Below are positions 19,739 to 29,500 of a stretch of DNA of 64,000 nt, in pieces (position 1 is the stretch's first letter; each line of letters opens with the position of its first letter). Source of the DNA: Hyphomicrobiales bacterium (lineage in GTDB: Bacteria; Pseudomonadota; Alphaproteobacteria; Rhizobiales; JACESI01); the NCBI GenBank assembly GCA_039973685.1, contig JBDWKL010000042.1:1-64000 (forward strand), written 5' to 3'. Under the pieces are notes generated by a model. It saw nothing but the letters and a program-made list of their open reading frames with translations, ran no database searches and was not told where the DNA came from. Made by a program: the position numbers and the translations under genes.

Positions 19739-20869
19739 ATGAGTGTTCCTTTTTCATTCAATCTCAAAGCAACAGATGGCAATGCACGTCGCGGTGAGGT
19801 AGTCACCCATCGCGGAAACATTAGAACGCCCGCGTTCATGCCCGTTGGTACAGTTGCGACCGTCAAGGCGATGTATCCAAATCAAGTGCGTGATCTTGGT
19901 GCCGATGTGGTGCTGGGTAATACCTATCACTTGATGCTTCGCCCTGGTGCTGAGCGGATGGCGCGGCTTGGCGGGCTTCATAAGTTTATGAATTGGCCGC
20001 ATCCTATTTTGACGGATTCAGGCGGTTTTCAGGTGATGTCCCTTGCCACCTTGCGTAAGCTCACGGAACAAGGTGTTACCTTTAAATCTCATATTGACGG
20101 TTCCAAGCACGAGATGACGCCAGAACGGTCTATCGAAATTCAATGTCTGCTTGGGTCAGATATTCAAATGCAGTTGGACGAATGTGTCGGACTTCCAAGT
20201 GAGTTTGATGACATTGAACGCGCTATGGAACTCTCCCTTCGTTGGGCGGAGCGTTGTAAAGTTGCTTTTGGTGATCGCCCGCAACAAGCGATGTTCGGCA
20301 TCGTCCAAGGCGGTGACAACGAGAAGCTGCGCGAACGCTCGGCACTCGCATTAAAGGGGCTGGACCTTAAAGGCTATTCCATCGGCGGGCTTGCGGTTGG
20401 TGAACCGCAAGAGGTGATGATGTCTATGCTTGATGTCACATGCCCGCTGCTACCAACAGATAAACCCCGTTATCTCATGGGTGTTGGAACGCCGGATGAT
20501 TTGATGAAAGCGGTCGCGCGCGGCGTGGATATGTTTGACTGCGTTATGCCAACACGGGCAGGGCGCCACGGACAAGCCTTTACACGCTTTGGCAAGGTGA
20601 ACCTTAAAAACGCCCGCCACGCAGAAGATCACCGCCCACTGGATGATCAAGCCGACTGTGAAGCATCAAGCGGTTATAGTCGTGCTTACTTGCATCATTT
20701 GGTTCGTGCCAATGAGGCGCTGGGCGGAATGCTTTTGACGTGGAATAATTTGGCTTACTACCAAACCCTGATGCAAGGCGCGCGTGATGCTATCGAGCAG
20801 GGCCGTTTTGCTGATTATTATAATGAGTGTCGCGAAGGCTGGGAACGCGGTGATATTGACCCGCTTTAG
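19739..20869 (+). CDS. tgt: Queuine/preQ1 tRNA-guanine transglycosylase
   Basis: Exchanges guanine 34 of GUN-anticodon tRNAs for preQ1. Seen are the substrate-binding [10 protein letters not shown], the nucleophile region [17 protein letters not shown] and [13 protein letters not shown]. The C-terminal zinc site is unusual: the family motif CxCxxC...H is reduced to [15 protein letters not shown], with one Cys and the His retained. 376 residues, normal length. It pairs with queA upstream in a conserved alphaproteobacterial order. Confidence 0.95.
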   Translation: MSVPFSFNLKATDGNARRGEVVTHRGNIRTPAFMPVGTVATVKAMYPNQVRDLGADVVLGNTYHLMLRPGAERMARLGGLHKFMNWPHPILTDSGGFQVMSLATLRKLTEQGVTFKSHIDGSKHEMTPERSIEIQCLLGSDIQMQLDECVGLPSEFDDIERAMELSLRWAERCKVAFGDRPQQAMFGIVQGGDNEKLRERSALALKGLDLKGYSIGGLAVGEPQEVMMSMLDVTCPLLPTDKPRYLMGVGTPDDLMKAVARGVDMFDCVMPTRAGRHGQAFTRFGKVNLKNARHAEDHRPLDDQADCEASSGYSRAYLHHLVRANEALGGMLLTWNNLAYYQTLMQGARDAIEQGRFADYYNECREGWERGDIDPL

Positions 20870-21062
20870 ATTTTTGGCCCTAGGGCGTTAAGCGTCTGCT
20901 TGGGTGGATTTTGGAAATAGGCGTTGCAATAGGCTGTTCACGAACGCGTTACTTTTGGTCGTGATAATCTTGGTTTTGTTTGAATTGTAAGTGATCGCTC
21001 CTGTTCCCAAATTAATATTGTCGGGAAGACAAAAACAGAAATTAAGCTCAGGAGACAACATT

Positions 21063-21239
21063 ATGAAAACTCTTATCGCAACATTGATCGTATCTTCATT
21101 CGCTCTTACAGGCGGTGCATTTGCTGAAAAACAAAATACAAATACAGCAAACGTTGAAGCCTCTTCAACAAATGGCACATTTTCAGGCTTGAACAACGAT
21201 GACATTGATGCATTGTTTTACGAACCTGTTGAGCAATAA
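21063..21239 (+). CDS. Small exported protein of unknown function (58 residues)
   Basis: Short gene with a strong ribosome binding site (AGGAG, nine bases before the ATG) and a clear signal peptide (LIATLIVSSFALTGGAFA). The mature peptide is about 37 residues, rich in Asn, Thr and Ser, and ends in an acidic stretch (NNDDIDALFYEPVEQ). A hairpin terminator follows directly. The layout of ribosome binding site, signal peptide and terminator makes this a credible real gene. No family recognised. Confidence 0.6.
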   Translation: MKTLIATLIVSSFALTGGAFAEKQNTNTANVEASSTNGTFSGLNNDDIDALFYEPVEQ

Positions 21240-21270
21240 GCGCCACACGAACTAAACTTCTAATTAAAAA

Positions 21271-21299
21271 GAGCGGCCTGCTTTAAGGCCGCTTTTTTA
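21271..21299. terminator. Bidirectional terminator between the small exported gene and nadE
   Basis: AGCGGCCT (21272-21279) pairs with AGGCCGCT (21286-21293) around a six-base loop, with A residues before and T residues after. It can end transcripts on both strands and lies between two convergent genes. Confidence 0.85.
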
Positions 21300-23360
21300 T
21301 TTGTCTGGAACGTTATCTTCCAACTGCTTAATCCAAACAGCCGAAGAACTATCTGAGGGTGCACGCCAATCGCCGCGCGGTGACAGTGAGCCGCCAGAGG
21401 CTACTTTCGGCCCGTTAGGCACAGCAGAGCGCTTGAACTGGCTGGTTTGGAAGAAGCGCCACAAGAACACACGCAGCCATTTTCGGATGATTTTGAGCGA
21501 ATACTCATTCTTTGCATCATCTTCCATGTGCGGCGGCCAATGGCCTTGCTTCTTATCTCCCCACGCATGCATCGCCAAAAACGCGACCTTTGACGGTTTC
21601 AGCGAAAAGCGGGAGATGTAATAAAGATTGAAATCTTGCAACTCATAAGGGCCGATATAATCTTCGGTGCGTTGCGCTGGTTTGTCGTTGTTATCATCAC
21701 TTGCGGGCACGAGTTCAGGCGAAATTTCCGTATCTAAAATACGTTCAAGCACGCTTGATGCATCCTTGCCAAATCGCTCAGACACTGAGACCCAGCGGAT
21801 GAGGTGCTGGATAAGCGTTTTAGAGACTGAACCATTGACGTTATAGTGGCTCATATGGTCGCCCACACCGTAAGTGCACCAACCAAGGGCGAGTTCTGAT
21901 AGATCACCCGTACCAAGAACCAAAGCATTGTGATGGTTTGCCAAGCGGAACAATGTTGCCGTTCTGGCACCTGCTTGCACGTTTTCAAAGGTCACGTCAT
22001 AGAGTTTTTCACCCTCAGCATAAGGGTGGCCAATATCTGAAAGCGTTTGTTTGGAAACTGGCTCCATATCAATTTCTGACGCTGTAACCCCCAGCGCCGT
22101 CATCAAATCCCATGCTGATGATTTCGTCTTAGTGGATGTTGCAAAAGCGGGCAGGGTATAGGCGAGGATGTTCTTGCGGCTGATGCTCAATTCATCAAAG
22201 GCTTGAACTGCAACCAATAGCGCTTGTGTTGAATCAAGTCCGCCAGAAATGCCGACAACGATTTTGTCGATCGAGGCCGACTTTAGCCGTTTTGCAAGAC
22301 CTGCCACTTGAATGTTGTAGGCTTCAAAACACAGTTCATCCAGTTTCGCATCCTCATTTGGCACATAAGGAAAACGGTCCAGAGGACGACGAAGGCCCAA
22401 ATCTTCTTGACGGTTGGGCTTCAAAGCAAAGGAAATGCGACGAACCGCCTTGTACCCTTCATGGCCTGCACAATCAGCAAAGGTTGTGTGGCGCATACGT
22501 TCTTGGCGTAGCCGCTCAAGGTCAATATCCGCACTTACCAATTGTGGTTCAAGGGAGAAGCGTTCTGATTCACCCATCAAAGCGCCATTTTCATAAATCA
22601 TGGCGTGACCATCCCAAGCAAGGTCGGTGGTGGATTCACCTCGGCCTGCTGCGGAATAGAGATAAGCACAGTAATTGCGGGCAGAGTGCACGCGGCATAA
22701 GGCATGGCGGTAGTCGGATTTTCCAACTGTCACATTGCTTGCGGATAGGTTGGCAATGATATGCGCGCCTGCCATTGCTGTATAAGACGACGGCGGCACA
22801 GGCACCCAAACATCTTCACAAACCTCAACACCAAAGGTGAAGTCTGCGATATCGCTTGCTTGGAAGATGAGATCATCGCCGAACGGCGCTTCTTGTCCCG
22901 CGAGCAAGACTGTATTTGCGTTGATGTTTGTGCCTGCTGTGAATTGGCGATGCTCATAAAACTCGCGGTAATTCGGCAGATACATTTTAGGTGTGACGCC
23001 TAAGACAACGCCGCGGTGGACTGTTACGGCGACATTATAAAGCAGCGAATGAACGCGCAGCGGCATGCCGACAACGAAGACGGGGGCAAGCTTTAAGCTC
23101 GCTTCGACAAGCTCTCCGAGCGCTGCCTCACACGCATCCAGCACGGCATCTTGGAAGAAGAGATCATCGAGCGTATAGCCGCTAATGCCAAGCTCTGGAA
23201 AAATCACGAGACTTACATTGTCATCATGTGCCTTTTCCAAAAGCTCGAGCGTTGCCGCGCCATTAGAAACAGGATCAGCCACCACAACATTGGGCGTTGC
23301 CGTTGCCACACGTAAAAAGCCATGTTCGTGTAAGTTATAGAAGTTGCGGCTTTTTGACAT
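21297..23360 (-). CDS. nadE: Glutamine-dependent NAD+ synthetase
   Basis: Amidates nicotinic acid adenine dinucleotide to NAD+, with ammonia channelled from glutamine. The N-terminal nitrilase-type glutaminase has the Glu-Lys-Cys triad in FPELGISGYTLDDL, TPKMYLPNYREFYE and GVEVCEDVWVP. The C-terminal synthetase has the ATP loop GISGGLDST and GTGDLSELALGWCTYG. 687 residues matches the long two-domain, octamer-type enzymes such as that of Mycobacterium. AGGA lies upstream of the ATG. Confidence 0.95.
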   Translation of the reverse strand: MSKSRNFYNLHEHGFLRVATATPNVVVADPVSNGAATLELLEKAHDDNVSLVIFPELGISGYTLDDLFFQDAVLDACEAALGELVEASLKLAPVFVVGMPLRVHSLLYNVAVTVHRGVVLGVTPKMYLPNYREFYEHRQFTAGTNINANTVLLAGQEAPFGDDLIFQASDIADFTFGVEVCEDVWVPVPPSSYTAMAGAHIIANLSASNVTVGKSDYRHALCRVHSARNYCAYLYSAAGRGESTTDLAWDGHAMIYENGALMGESERFSLEPQLVSADIDLERLRQERMRHTTFADCAGHEGYKAVRRISFALKPNRQEDLGLRRPLDRFPYVPNEDAKLDELCFEAYNIQVAGLAKRLKSASIDKIVVGISGGLDSTQALLVAVQAFDELSISRKNILAYTLPAFATSTKTKSSAWDLMTALGVTASEIDMEPVSKQTLSDIGHPYAEGEKLYDVTFENVQAGARTATLFRLANHHNALVLGTGDLSELALGWCTYGVGDHMSHYNVNGSVSKTLIQHLIRWVSVSERFGKDASSVLERILDTEISPELVPASDDNNDKPAQRTEDYIGPYELQDFNLYYISRFSLKPSKVAFLAMHAWGDKKQGHWPPHMEDDAKNEYSLKIIRKWLRVFLWRFFQTSQFKRSAVPNGPKVASGGSLSPRGDWRAPSDSSSAVWIKQLEDNVPDK

Positions 23361-23500
23361 TTTAAGTCCTTCAAGAAACTATCGTTTCTGCTTGTGCCAA
23401 CTTGTGGTCTCTAGGTCAAATGTAGTGGCATTTTGATCTCAATTAAAGTTCTCGTTTGTTCGAATGCAGAAAATTTAATGCGAAAATCAGCGATCAGATG

Positions 23501-23536
23501 TTGACATCTAGTCGCTGTGTATGTGGTATACCACAT
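23501..23536 (+). promoter_or_regulatory. Promoter with overlapping palindromic operator of the GntR regulator
   Basis: TTGACA at 23501-23506 is a perfect -35 box. The -10 position, 17 bases on, falls inside the perfect 16-bp palindrome ATGTGGTATACCACAT (23521-23536). Its core TGGTATACCA fits the TGGT-n-ACCA sites bound by FadR/FCD-type GntR regulators. Because it covers the -10 region of the regulator gene that follows, autorepression is likely; this is inference from position. Confidence 0.72.
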
Positions 23537-23554
23537 TAACTATTATTAATATCT

Positions 23555-24286
23555 GTGGTGCGTTTCGCGTTGTCTATTAGTGAAAAACTCAAACCAATAC
23601 CGTCAACTTTCACGCTGAAGGATCACATCCATCAGGTGTTGAGAGAAGCGATTATGGATATGAATATCTATGATGATGCGACCGACTTGCGGCTTGATGA
23701 GCGTAAACTTGCTGAGCAACTCGGTATTTCTAGAACGCCAGTGCGTGAGGCGTTGACCCGTTTGGAAATGGACGGATTTGTTGAGATACAGCCACGTAAA
23801 GGTGTCTTCGTTCGGCGTAAATCAATGACCGAAATACTTGAAATGATTGTGCTATGGGCAGCTTTAGAAAGCATGGCGATCCGGCTTGCAAGCGACGTTG
23901 CAAGCGACGAAGATATCGCCAGCTTGCGAGAGCTAGCAGCCCATTATTCGGTCAGCGCAGCCAATGCGCACATCGAAGAATATTCAGAAGCAAACATCAA
24001 ATTTCACCAACGGATTTTGGAAATCTCACAGTGTGCTCTTTTGAAAGAGACGGCTGATGGGATGTTCCTGCACATGCATGCGGTGAGGCGGCGGGCTATG
24101 GGCGAAAATGATCGGGCAGAACGTTCTGTTGCCGATCATATGCACATTATTGAAGCGTTGGAAGCACGAGATGGCGATCTTGCGAGCCGTTTGGTGCGCG
24201 AGCACACAATGCGATTGCACCAGCACATTAGGCGCACGTGGATTACTTTAGAACGAATGAACGAGCGAACAAAAGCAGCCAGTTAG
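23555..24286 (+). CDS. GntR family regulator, FadR/FCD subfamily
   Basis: DNA-binding regulator of about 240 residues. The winged helix-turn-helix is at residues 20-90 (RKLAEQLGISRTPVREALTRLEMDGFVEI), followed by an all-helical FCD effector domain with its metal-site His residues (FHQRILEIS, DHMHIIEAL, REHTMRLHQH). The start GTG 23555 has no ribosome binding site and lies close to the promoter, so the message may be nearly leaderless; TTG 23570 is an alternative. It is the first gene of the oxalate cluster and probably controls it in response to oxalate, an acyl-CoA or a related acid. Confidence 0.9.
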   Translation: MVRFALSISEKLKPIPSTFTLKDHIHQVLREAIMDMNIYDDATDLRLDERKLAEQLGISRTPVREALTRLEMDGFVEIQPRKGVFVRRKSMTEILEMIVLWAALESMAIRLASDVASDEDIASLRELAAHYSVSAANAHIEEYSEANIKFHQRILEISQCALLKETADGMFLHMHAVRRRAMGENDRAERSVADHMHIIEALEARDGDLASRLVREHTMRLHQHIRRTWITLERMNERTKAAS

Positions 24287-24319
24287 TTCTGGTGCTAAGG
24301 CAACTATAAGGACGGCGAA

Positions 24320-26047
24320 ATGTCGAATACTGAAAATTCTGAAGCAACCAATGAACAAGCGTTGACCGATGGCTTCCATCTCGTCATCGATGCTTTAAAA
24401 CTCAATGATATCGACACAATTTACAATGTTCCCGGTATTCCAATCACCGACCTTGGCCGTATGGCGCAAGCGGAAGGAATGCGGGTTGTTTCCTTCAGAC
24501 ATGAGCAGCACGCTGGTAATGCGGCGGCAATTGCTGGTTATCTCACTCAAAAGCCAGGGATTTGCCTAACAGTTTCCGCCCCTGGATTTTTGAATGGTCT
24601 GACATCACTTGCTAACGCCACAACCAACTGTTTTCCGATGATCCTCATTTCAGGTTCTTCAGAGCGTGAAATTGTTGACCTGCAACAAGGTGACTATGAG
24701 GAAATGGACCAATTGGCGATTGCCAAGCCGCTTTGTAAGGCTGCCTTCCGTATTCTACACGCTGAGGACATTGGTATCGGCATTGCTCGGGCAATTCGCG
24801 CCGCATGTTCGGGGCGTCCGGGCGGGGTATATCTTGATCTACCTGCAAAACTGTTCTCCCAAACAATGGATCTTGATGCAGGGCAAAATTCACTTGTGAA
24901 AGTGATTGACCCAGCCCCCGCCCAACTTCCAGCTCCGAGTGCGATTACCCGCGCGCTTGATGTGCTGAAAGGCGCTGAACGCCCGCTGATCATTTTGGGT
25001 AAGGGTGCTGCTTACGCGCAGGTTGATGAGCAAATTCGCGAATTCATTGAAATGACGGGTATTCCGTATTTGCCGATGAGCATGGCGAAAGGTTTATTGC
25101 CAGATTCTCACCCACAATCAGCCGGTGCTGCGCGGTCTTTGGCGCTTAAAGAATCTGATGTTGTGATGCTTGTTGGCGCGCGCCTCAACTGGCTCTTGTC
25201 GCATGGTAAGGGCAAACAGTGGGGCACTTCGCCTAAGAAATTTATTCAGTTGGATATTGAGCCGACCGAGATGGATAGCAACATCGAAATTGCAGCCCCT
25301 GTGGTGGGTGATATTGGATCTTGTCTTTCAGCCTTTAAAGATCAAATGGGCAGTGACTGGAAACAGCCGCCAGAGCAATGGACCAATGCCATCCGCGAAA
25401 AGGTGACGACTAATATTGCTCGTATGGAGCCTAAATTGATGAACAACAATGTGCCAATGGATTTCCATGGTGCGCTTGGTCGTTTGGGTAAAATTATGGA
25501 AGAGCGGCCAGATACTATCCTTGTGAATGAGGGTGCTAATACGCTCGATTTCGCCCGTTCTATCATCAATATCTACAAACCACGTAAGCGCCTTGATGTG
25601 GGCACGTGGGGCGTGATGGGGATTGGCATGGGCTTTGCCGTTGCGGCTGCCATGGAAACCGGACATCCAGTCCTAGCCGTTGAAGGTGATAGCGCCTTTG
25701 GTTTCTCCGGCATGGAGATTGAAACCATCTGCCGTTATAATTTGCCTGTTTGCATCGTGGTGTTCAACAATAACGGCATTTATCGCGGGACGGACCAAGA
25801 CCCAACAGGGCGCGATCCAGGAACAACGGTGTTTGTTAAAGATGCCCGTTATGACCAGATGATGGAAGCGTTTGGCGGTGTTGGTATCTATGCAACATCA
25901 CCTGATGAACTCGCTAAAGCCGTCAATGATGCGCTTGATAGTGGCAAGCCAACGCTCGTCAATGCAGTGATTGATGAGAACGCTGGCACTGAAAGTGGCC
26001 GCATCGGTAATCTCAACCCGCAAAGCGTGGTTGGTAAAAAGAAATAA
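24320..26047 (+). CDS. oxc: Oxalyl-CoA decarboxylase
   Basis: Thiamine diphosphate enzyme that converts oxalyl-CoA to formyl-CoA and CO2. The N-terminal half has the cofactor Glu region [13 protein letters not shown] and the oxalate-specific [20 protein letters not shown], containing the Tyr-Glu pair of the family. The C-terminal half has the ThDP motif [11 protein letters not shown]...NNNGIYRG and ends with [18 protein letters not shown], the segment that closes over the active site. 575 residues, as in Oxalobacter. GGACGG-type ribosome binding site. Followed by frc, its metabolic partner. Confidence 0.95.
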   Translation: MSNTENSEATNEQALTDGFHLVIDALKLNDIDTIYNVPGIPITDLGRMAQAEGMRVVSFRHEQHAGNAAAIAGYLTQKPGICLTVSAPGFLNGLTSLANATTNCFPMILISGSSEREIVDLQQGDYEEMDQLAIAKPLCKAAFRILHAEDIGIGIARAIRAACSGRPGGVYLDLPAKLFSQTMDLDAGQNSLVKVIDPAPAQLPAPSAITRALDVLKGAERPLIILGKGAAYAQVDEQIREFIEMTGIPYLPMSMAKGLLPDSHPQSAGAARSLALKESDVVMLVGARLNWLLSHGKGKQWGTSPKKFIQLDIEPTEMDSNIEIAAPVVGDIGSCLSAFKDQMGSDWKQPPEQWTNAIREKVTTNIARMEPKLMNNNVPMDFHGALGRLGKIMEERPDTILVNEGANTLDFARSIINIYKPRKRLDVGTWGVMGIGMGFAVAAAMETGHPVLAVEGDSAFGFSGMEIETICRYNLPVCIVVFNNNGIYRGTDQDPTGRDPGTTVFVKDARYDQMMEAFGGVGIYATSPDELAKAVNDALDSGKPTLVNAVIDENAGTESGRIGNLNPQSVVGKKK

Positions 26048-26075
26048 CGAAACAAAACAATAGGTTTATAAGCTA

Positions 26076-27335
26076 ATGAAAGCTCTAGACGGTATCAAGG
26101 TTCTCGATTTTACACACGTTCAATCAGGCCCCACATGCACCCAACTCCTCGCTTGGTTTGGCGCGGATGTTTTGAAAGTAGAACGTCCCGGTGTCGGTGA
26201 TGCGACCCGTAAGCAGCTTGTCGATGTGCCGGGTGCTGACAGTCTCTATTTCACCATGTTGAACCACAACAAGCGGTCGATTGAACTGAACTCTAAGAAC
26301 GAAACTGGCAAAAAAGTGCTGACCCGCTTGATCGAAGAATGCGATGTGCTGGTTGAAAACTTTGCACCAGGTGCATTGGACCGGATGGGTTTTTCTTGGG
26401 AGCGTATTCAAGAGATCAACCCGAAGATTATTCTAGCCTCCATCAAGGGTTTTGGTCCGGGTAAATATGAGGACTGCAAAGTCTATGAGAATGTTGCACA
26501 GTGCGCGGGTGGCTCAGCTTCAACAACGGGTTTCCTCGATGGACCGCCGTTGGTAACGGGTGCACAGATCGGCGACAGTGGTACTGGTTTGCATTTGGCG
26601 ATGGGTATCGTTACGGCTCTTTTCCAGCGTGAAAAATCTGGTAAAGGTCAAAAAGTTACGACAGCCATGCAGGACAGTGTTTTGAACTTGGCGCGGGTGA
26701 AATTGCGTGACCAACAACGCCTTGCTTCCGGTCCGTTGAATGAATATTCGCAGTTTGGCGAAGGCATCCCGTTTGGTGATGCGACGCCGCGTGCGGGTAA
26801 CGATTCAGGTGGTGGCCAACCGGGCCGAATTTTGAAGTGTAAGGGCTGGGAGACAGACCCGAACGCTTATACATATTTCATCATCCAAGCAGCGGTTTGG
26901 GAAAAGGTTTGTGACGTTATCGGCAAGCCAGAATGGAAAGCCGACGAAGGTTTCGCCAAACCGCCAGCACGTCTTGATAAGCTGAACTTGATCTTTGAAA
27001 CAATCGAAGAATGGACCATGACCAAGACGAAGTTCGAGGTGATGGAGATGTGTAACCCGCTTGATATTCCAGTCGGCCCAATTCTATCCATGAAGGAAAT
27101 TTCGGAAGATGAAGGCCTTTATGAAACGGGAACAATGGTGAGAGTGCCGCACCCTGAGCGTGGTGAGTATCTTTCTGTTGGTTGCCCAATCAAACTGTCT
27201 GACAGCGATGTGGAAGTTGAACGCTCTCCATTATTGGGCGAGCATACCAAAGAAATTCTGCAAGATGTACTCGGCTTTGAAGGCGACGCTCTGGAAGAGA
27301 TTATTGCTTCTGGTGCCGTGGGCGAGGTGAAGTAG
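26076..27335 (+). CDS. frc: Formyl-CoA:oxalate CoA-transferase
   Basis: Class III CoA-transferase that moves CoA from formyl-CoA to oxalate, giving formate and oxalyl-CoA. Seen are [47 protein letters not shown] and GDSGTGLH with catalytic Asp167 (equivalent to Asp169 of the Oxalobacter enzyme). The flexible glycine loop is present as DSGGGQPGR. 419 residues against 428 in Oxalobacter. Together with the upstream decarboxylase it forms the oxalate cycle. Confidence 0.94.
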   Translation: MKALDGIKVLDFTHVQSGPTCTQLLAWFGADVLKVERPGVGDATRKQLVDVPGADSLYFTMLNHNKRSIELNSKNETGKKVLTRLIEECDVLVENFAPGALDRMGFSWERIQEINPKIILASIKGFGPGKYEDCKVYENVAQCAGGSASTTGFLDGPPLVTGAQIGDSGTGLHLAMGIVTALFQREKSGKGQKVTTAMQDSVLNLARVKLRDQQRLASGPLNEYSQFGEGIPFGDATPRAGNDSGGGQPGRILKCKGWETDPNAYTYFIIQAAVWEKVCDVIGKPEWKADEGFAKPPARLDKLNLIFETIEEWTMTKTKFEVMEMCNPLDIPVGPILSMKEISEDEGLYETGTMVRVPHPERGEYLSVGCPIKLSDSDVEVERSPLLGEHTKEILQDVLGFEGDALEEIIASGAVGEVK

Positions 27336-27369
27336 CGTTGTTTTATCAAGATAAAGAAGAGGTTCTGCA

Positions 27370-28287
27370 ATGCGTGTAATCGTGATGGGACAACAGGCTT
27401 TTGGCAAAGATGCATTGGCCAAAATACTTGATGCAGGAACGGACGAAGTGGTGGCGGTTTATTGCGAACCAGACCGCGAGGGAAAACCTGTAGACCCGAT
27501 AAAAGAATTTGCAGCGGAAAAGGGTTTACCCGTATTCCAGCCCGCAAATTTCGATGATGCGGAAGCCCTAGCTACGCTTGCGTCACATGAGGCTGATCTC
27601 ATGGTAATGGCGTTTGTGAATGTTTTTGTGCCAGAAGCAGCACGCGATACGCCGAAGCTTGGTTCTATCTGTTTCCACCCATCGCTCTTGCCGCTTTATC
27701 GCGGACCATCCGCTGTTAATTGGCCGATTATTATGGGTGAAACGAAATCTGGATTTTCGTGGTTTTATCCTTCTGATGGGCTTGATGAAGGCGATAGTCT
27801 TCTTCAGTGGGAATGCGAGATTGGACCTGATGACACGGTGATCGATCTTTATTTTAAGAAGATTTATCCAGTAGCAGTCGATTCCGTTCTCGAAGTCTGC
27901 GACCTGTTCCGCGCTGGCAATCCGCCGCGCATTGTTCCTGATGAGAGCAAGGCGAGCTATGAGCGCCGTTGTGTTAAAAAACATGCACGTGTTGATTTCA
28001 ATAAGCCCGTAAAACACGTCTATGATTTGATCCGAGGAACGAACCCAGCACCAGGTGCATGGACAACGCTCAACGGTGATGAGGTCGGTATTTATGACTG
28101 CGAACGTGTTGCTGGTGACGGTATCTCCAGCAAGGTGATCAGTGTCTCTGACAACGGCGTTGAAGTGCAAGCCATTGGCGGGCGGGTTTTGATTAAGCGC
28201 GTTAAACCAGTAGGCAGCGGCAAAATTCCTGCGGCTGAATGGGCTGCTAGCGTAAATTTGTCCAAAGGTGATCTTTTGGGAAGTTAA
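27370..28287 (+). CDS. Formyltransferase family protein, 10-formyl-THF hydrolase-like
   Basis: Protein of 305 residues with the formyl-transferase fold and C-terminal OB-like subdomain. It resembles the N-terminal hydrolase domain of 10-formyltetrahydrofolate dehydrogenase (ALDH1L1) more than methionyl-tRNA formyltransferase: CFHPSLLPLYRGPSAVNWP, SGFSWFYPSDGLDEGD and QWECEIGPDDTVIDLYF. Catalytic His103 and Asp139 correspond to His106 and Asp142 of that enzyme. Its place directly after frc suggests it handles the formyl unit derived from oxalate, for example by releasing THF and formate from 10-formyl-THF. The exact acceptor or donor is inferred. Confidence 0.78.
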   Translation: MRVIVMGQQAFGKDALAKILDAGTDEVVAVYCEPDREGKPVDPIKEFAAEKGLPVFQPANFDDAEALATLASHEADLMVMAFVNVFVPEAARDTPKLGSICFHPSLLPLYRGPSAVNWPIIMGETKSGFSWFYPSDGLDEGDSLLQWECEIGPDDTVIDLYFKKIYPVAVDSVLEVCDLFRAGNPPRIVPDESKASYERRCVKKHARVDFNKPVKHVYDLIRGTNPAPGAWTTLNGDEVGIYDCERVAGDGISSKVISVSDNGVEVQAIGGRVLIKRVKPVGSGKIPAAEWAASVNLSKGDLLGS

Positions 28288-28488
28288 ATTCGATCAGTTA
28301 TCTGATTGAGTAGAGATCTGCTTGATTTAGCAGGTAATTCAAGAAGCAAATGTGGCCGTTGGGAGGCGGCAACAGGAGCATAAGACGAAGGGAATACTAA
28401 AACTAGAAAAAGGCTGAACACATAACCCCAAAGTGGATTTTTAGATCCAAGGGTTGCCGTGTTTTGCCAATAAGCCACGGAGGATATT

Positions 28489-29466
28489 ATGGCTAAAACG
28501 AAGAGACTATTGGGAGGAATTGTTGGTGCAATTGCAGCAACAGCGACACTATTCATAGGGGCTGCAAGCGCCTTTGAACCGAATAAGCCTATCGATTTTG
28601 TTATTATGGCCGGTAAAGGCGGCGGGGCTGACAAGATGGCTCGATTGATGCAAGCCATTGTCGAAAAAGAAAACCTTGCAAATCGGCCACTCGTGCCAAC
28701 CAATAAATCTGGCGGTTCTGGTGCTGAAGCACTGGTGCATATGAAAAACGCGGGTGATCCTGACCACACAATTATGGTGACGTTGAACTCGTTCTTCACA
28801 ACCCCGCTTCGCCAGCCTGGTCTTGGTGTTGATGTGAAGAAGTTCGCACCTGTTGGCCGCATGGCAGAAGATACTTTCTTGCTTTGGGTCCACAAAGATG
28901 AAGGCATCACAACCTTCGAACAGTTCCTTGTAGAAGCGGAAAAACGCGGTTCTGACTGGGTTATGGGCGGAACTGGCAAGAATTCAGAAGACAACATCAT
29001 TACAGACTTCCTGAACGATAATTTCGGGCTATCTATCAAGTACATCCCATACAAGGGTGGTGGTGCTGTTGCGAAAGATTTGGCGGGTCGTCAAATTACC
29101 TCATCAGTGAACAATCCATCTGAAGCATTGGGCTTTTATGAGTCTGGTGATGTGATCCCATTGGTCGCGTTTACAAATGAGCGCCTGCCACTGTTCAAAG
29201 ATGTTCCAACCGCCAAAGAAAAAGGCGCGGACTTCTCATACTTCATGCAGCGCGCTGTTGTTGGTGCACCAGGCATGTCCGCTGAAGCAACTGCTTATTA
29301 CAGCGACTTGTTCACCAAAGTGTTCAACTCAGCTGATTGGCAGAAATATAAGAGCGACAAGTCGCTTCAAGGTGATTTCCTCGCAGGTGATGGTCTGGTT
29401 TCTTATTGGGATACTCAGGTAACGCGCCACAAGAAAATACTAAAAGCATCTGGCGCGATTAAATAA
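28489..29466 (+). CDS. Tripartite tricarboxylate transporter substrate-binding protein (TctC)
   Basis: Periplasmic solute receptor of the TTT family, 325 residues. A signal peptide is visible (GAIAATATLFIGAASAF), followed by the Bug-type fold: NKPIDFVIMAGKGGGADKMAR, VPTNKSGGSGAEALVHM, GTGKNSEDNIITDF and YIPYKGGGAVAKDLAGR. GGAGGATATT precedes the ATG. It begins the tctC-B-A transporter set, about 200 bases after the formyltransferase gene, and may have its own promoter there. Confidence 0.92.
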   Translation: MAKTKRLLGGIVGAIAATATLFIGAASAFEPNKPIDFVIMAGKGGGADKMARLMQAIVEKENLANRPLVPTNKSGGSGAEALVHMKNAGDPDHTIMVTLNSFFTTPLRQPGLGVDVKKFAPVGRMAEDTFLLWVHKDEGITTFEQFLVEAEKRGSDWVMGGTGKNSEDNIITDFLNDNFGLSIKYIPYKGGGAVAKDLAGRQITSSVNNPSEALGFYESGDVIPLVAFTNERLPLFKDVPTAKEKGADFSYFMQRAVVGAPGMSAEATAYYSDLFTKVFNSADWQKYKSDKSLQGDFLAGDGLVSYWDTQVTRHKKILKASGAIK

Positions 29467-29500
29467 GCGCTCGATTATTCGATTACTGGGAGGATATTTG

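Noticed and set aside
22226-22759. Open frame of 177 codons on the plus strand inside nadE
   Set aside because: nadE on the minus strand is complete with all catalytic motifs; the plus-strand frame is a shadow.
28284-29054. Open frame of 256 codons on the minus strand over tctC
   Set aside because: tctC has a signal peptide, ribosome binding site and strong family motifs on the plus strand; the reverse frame has none of these.
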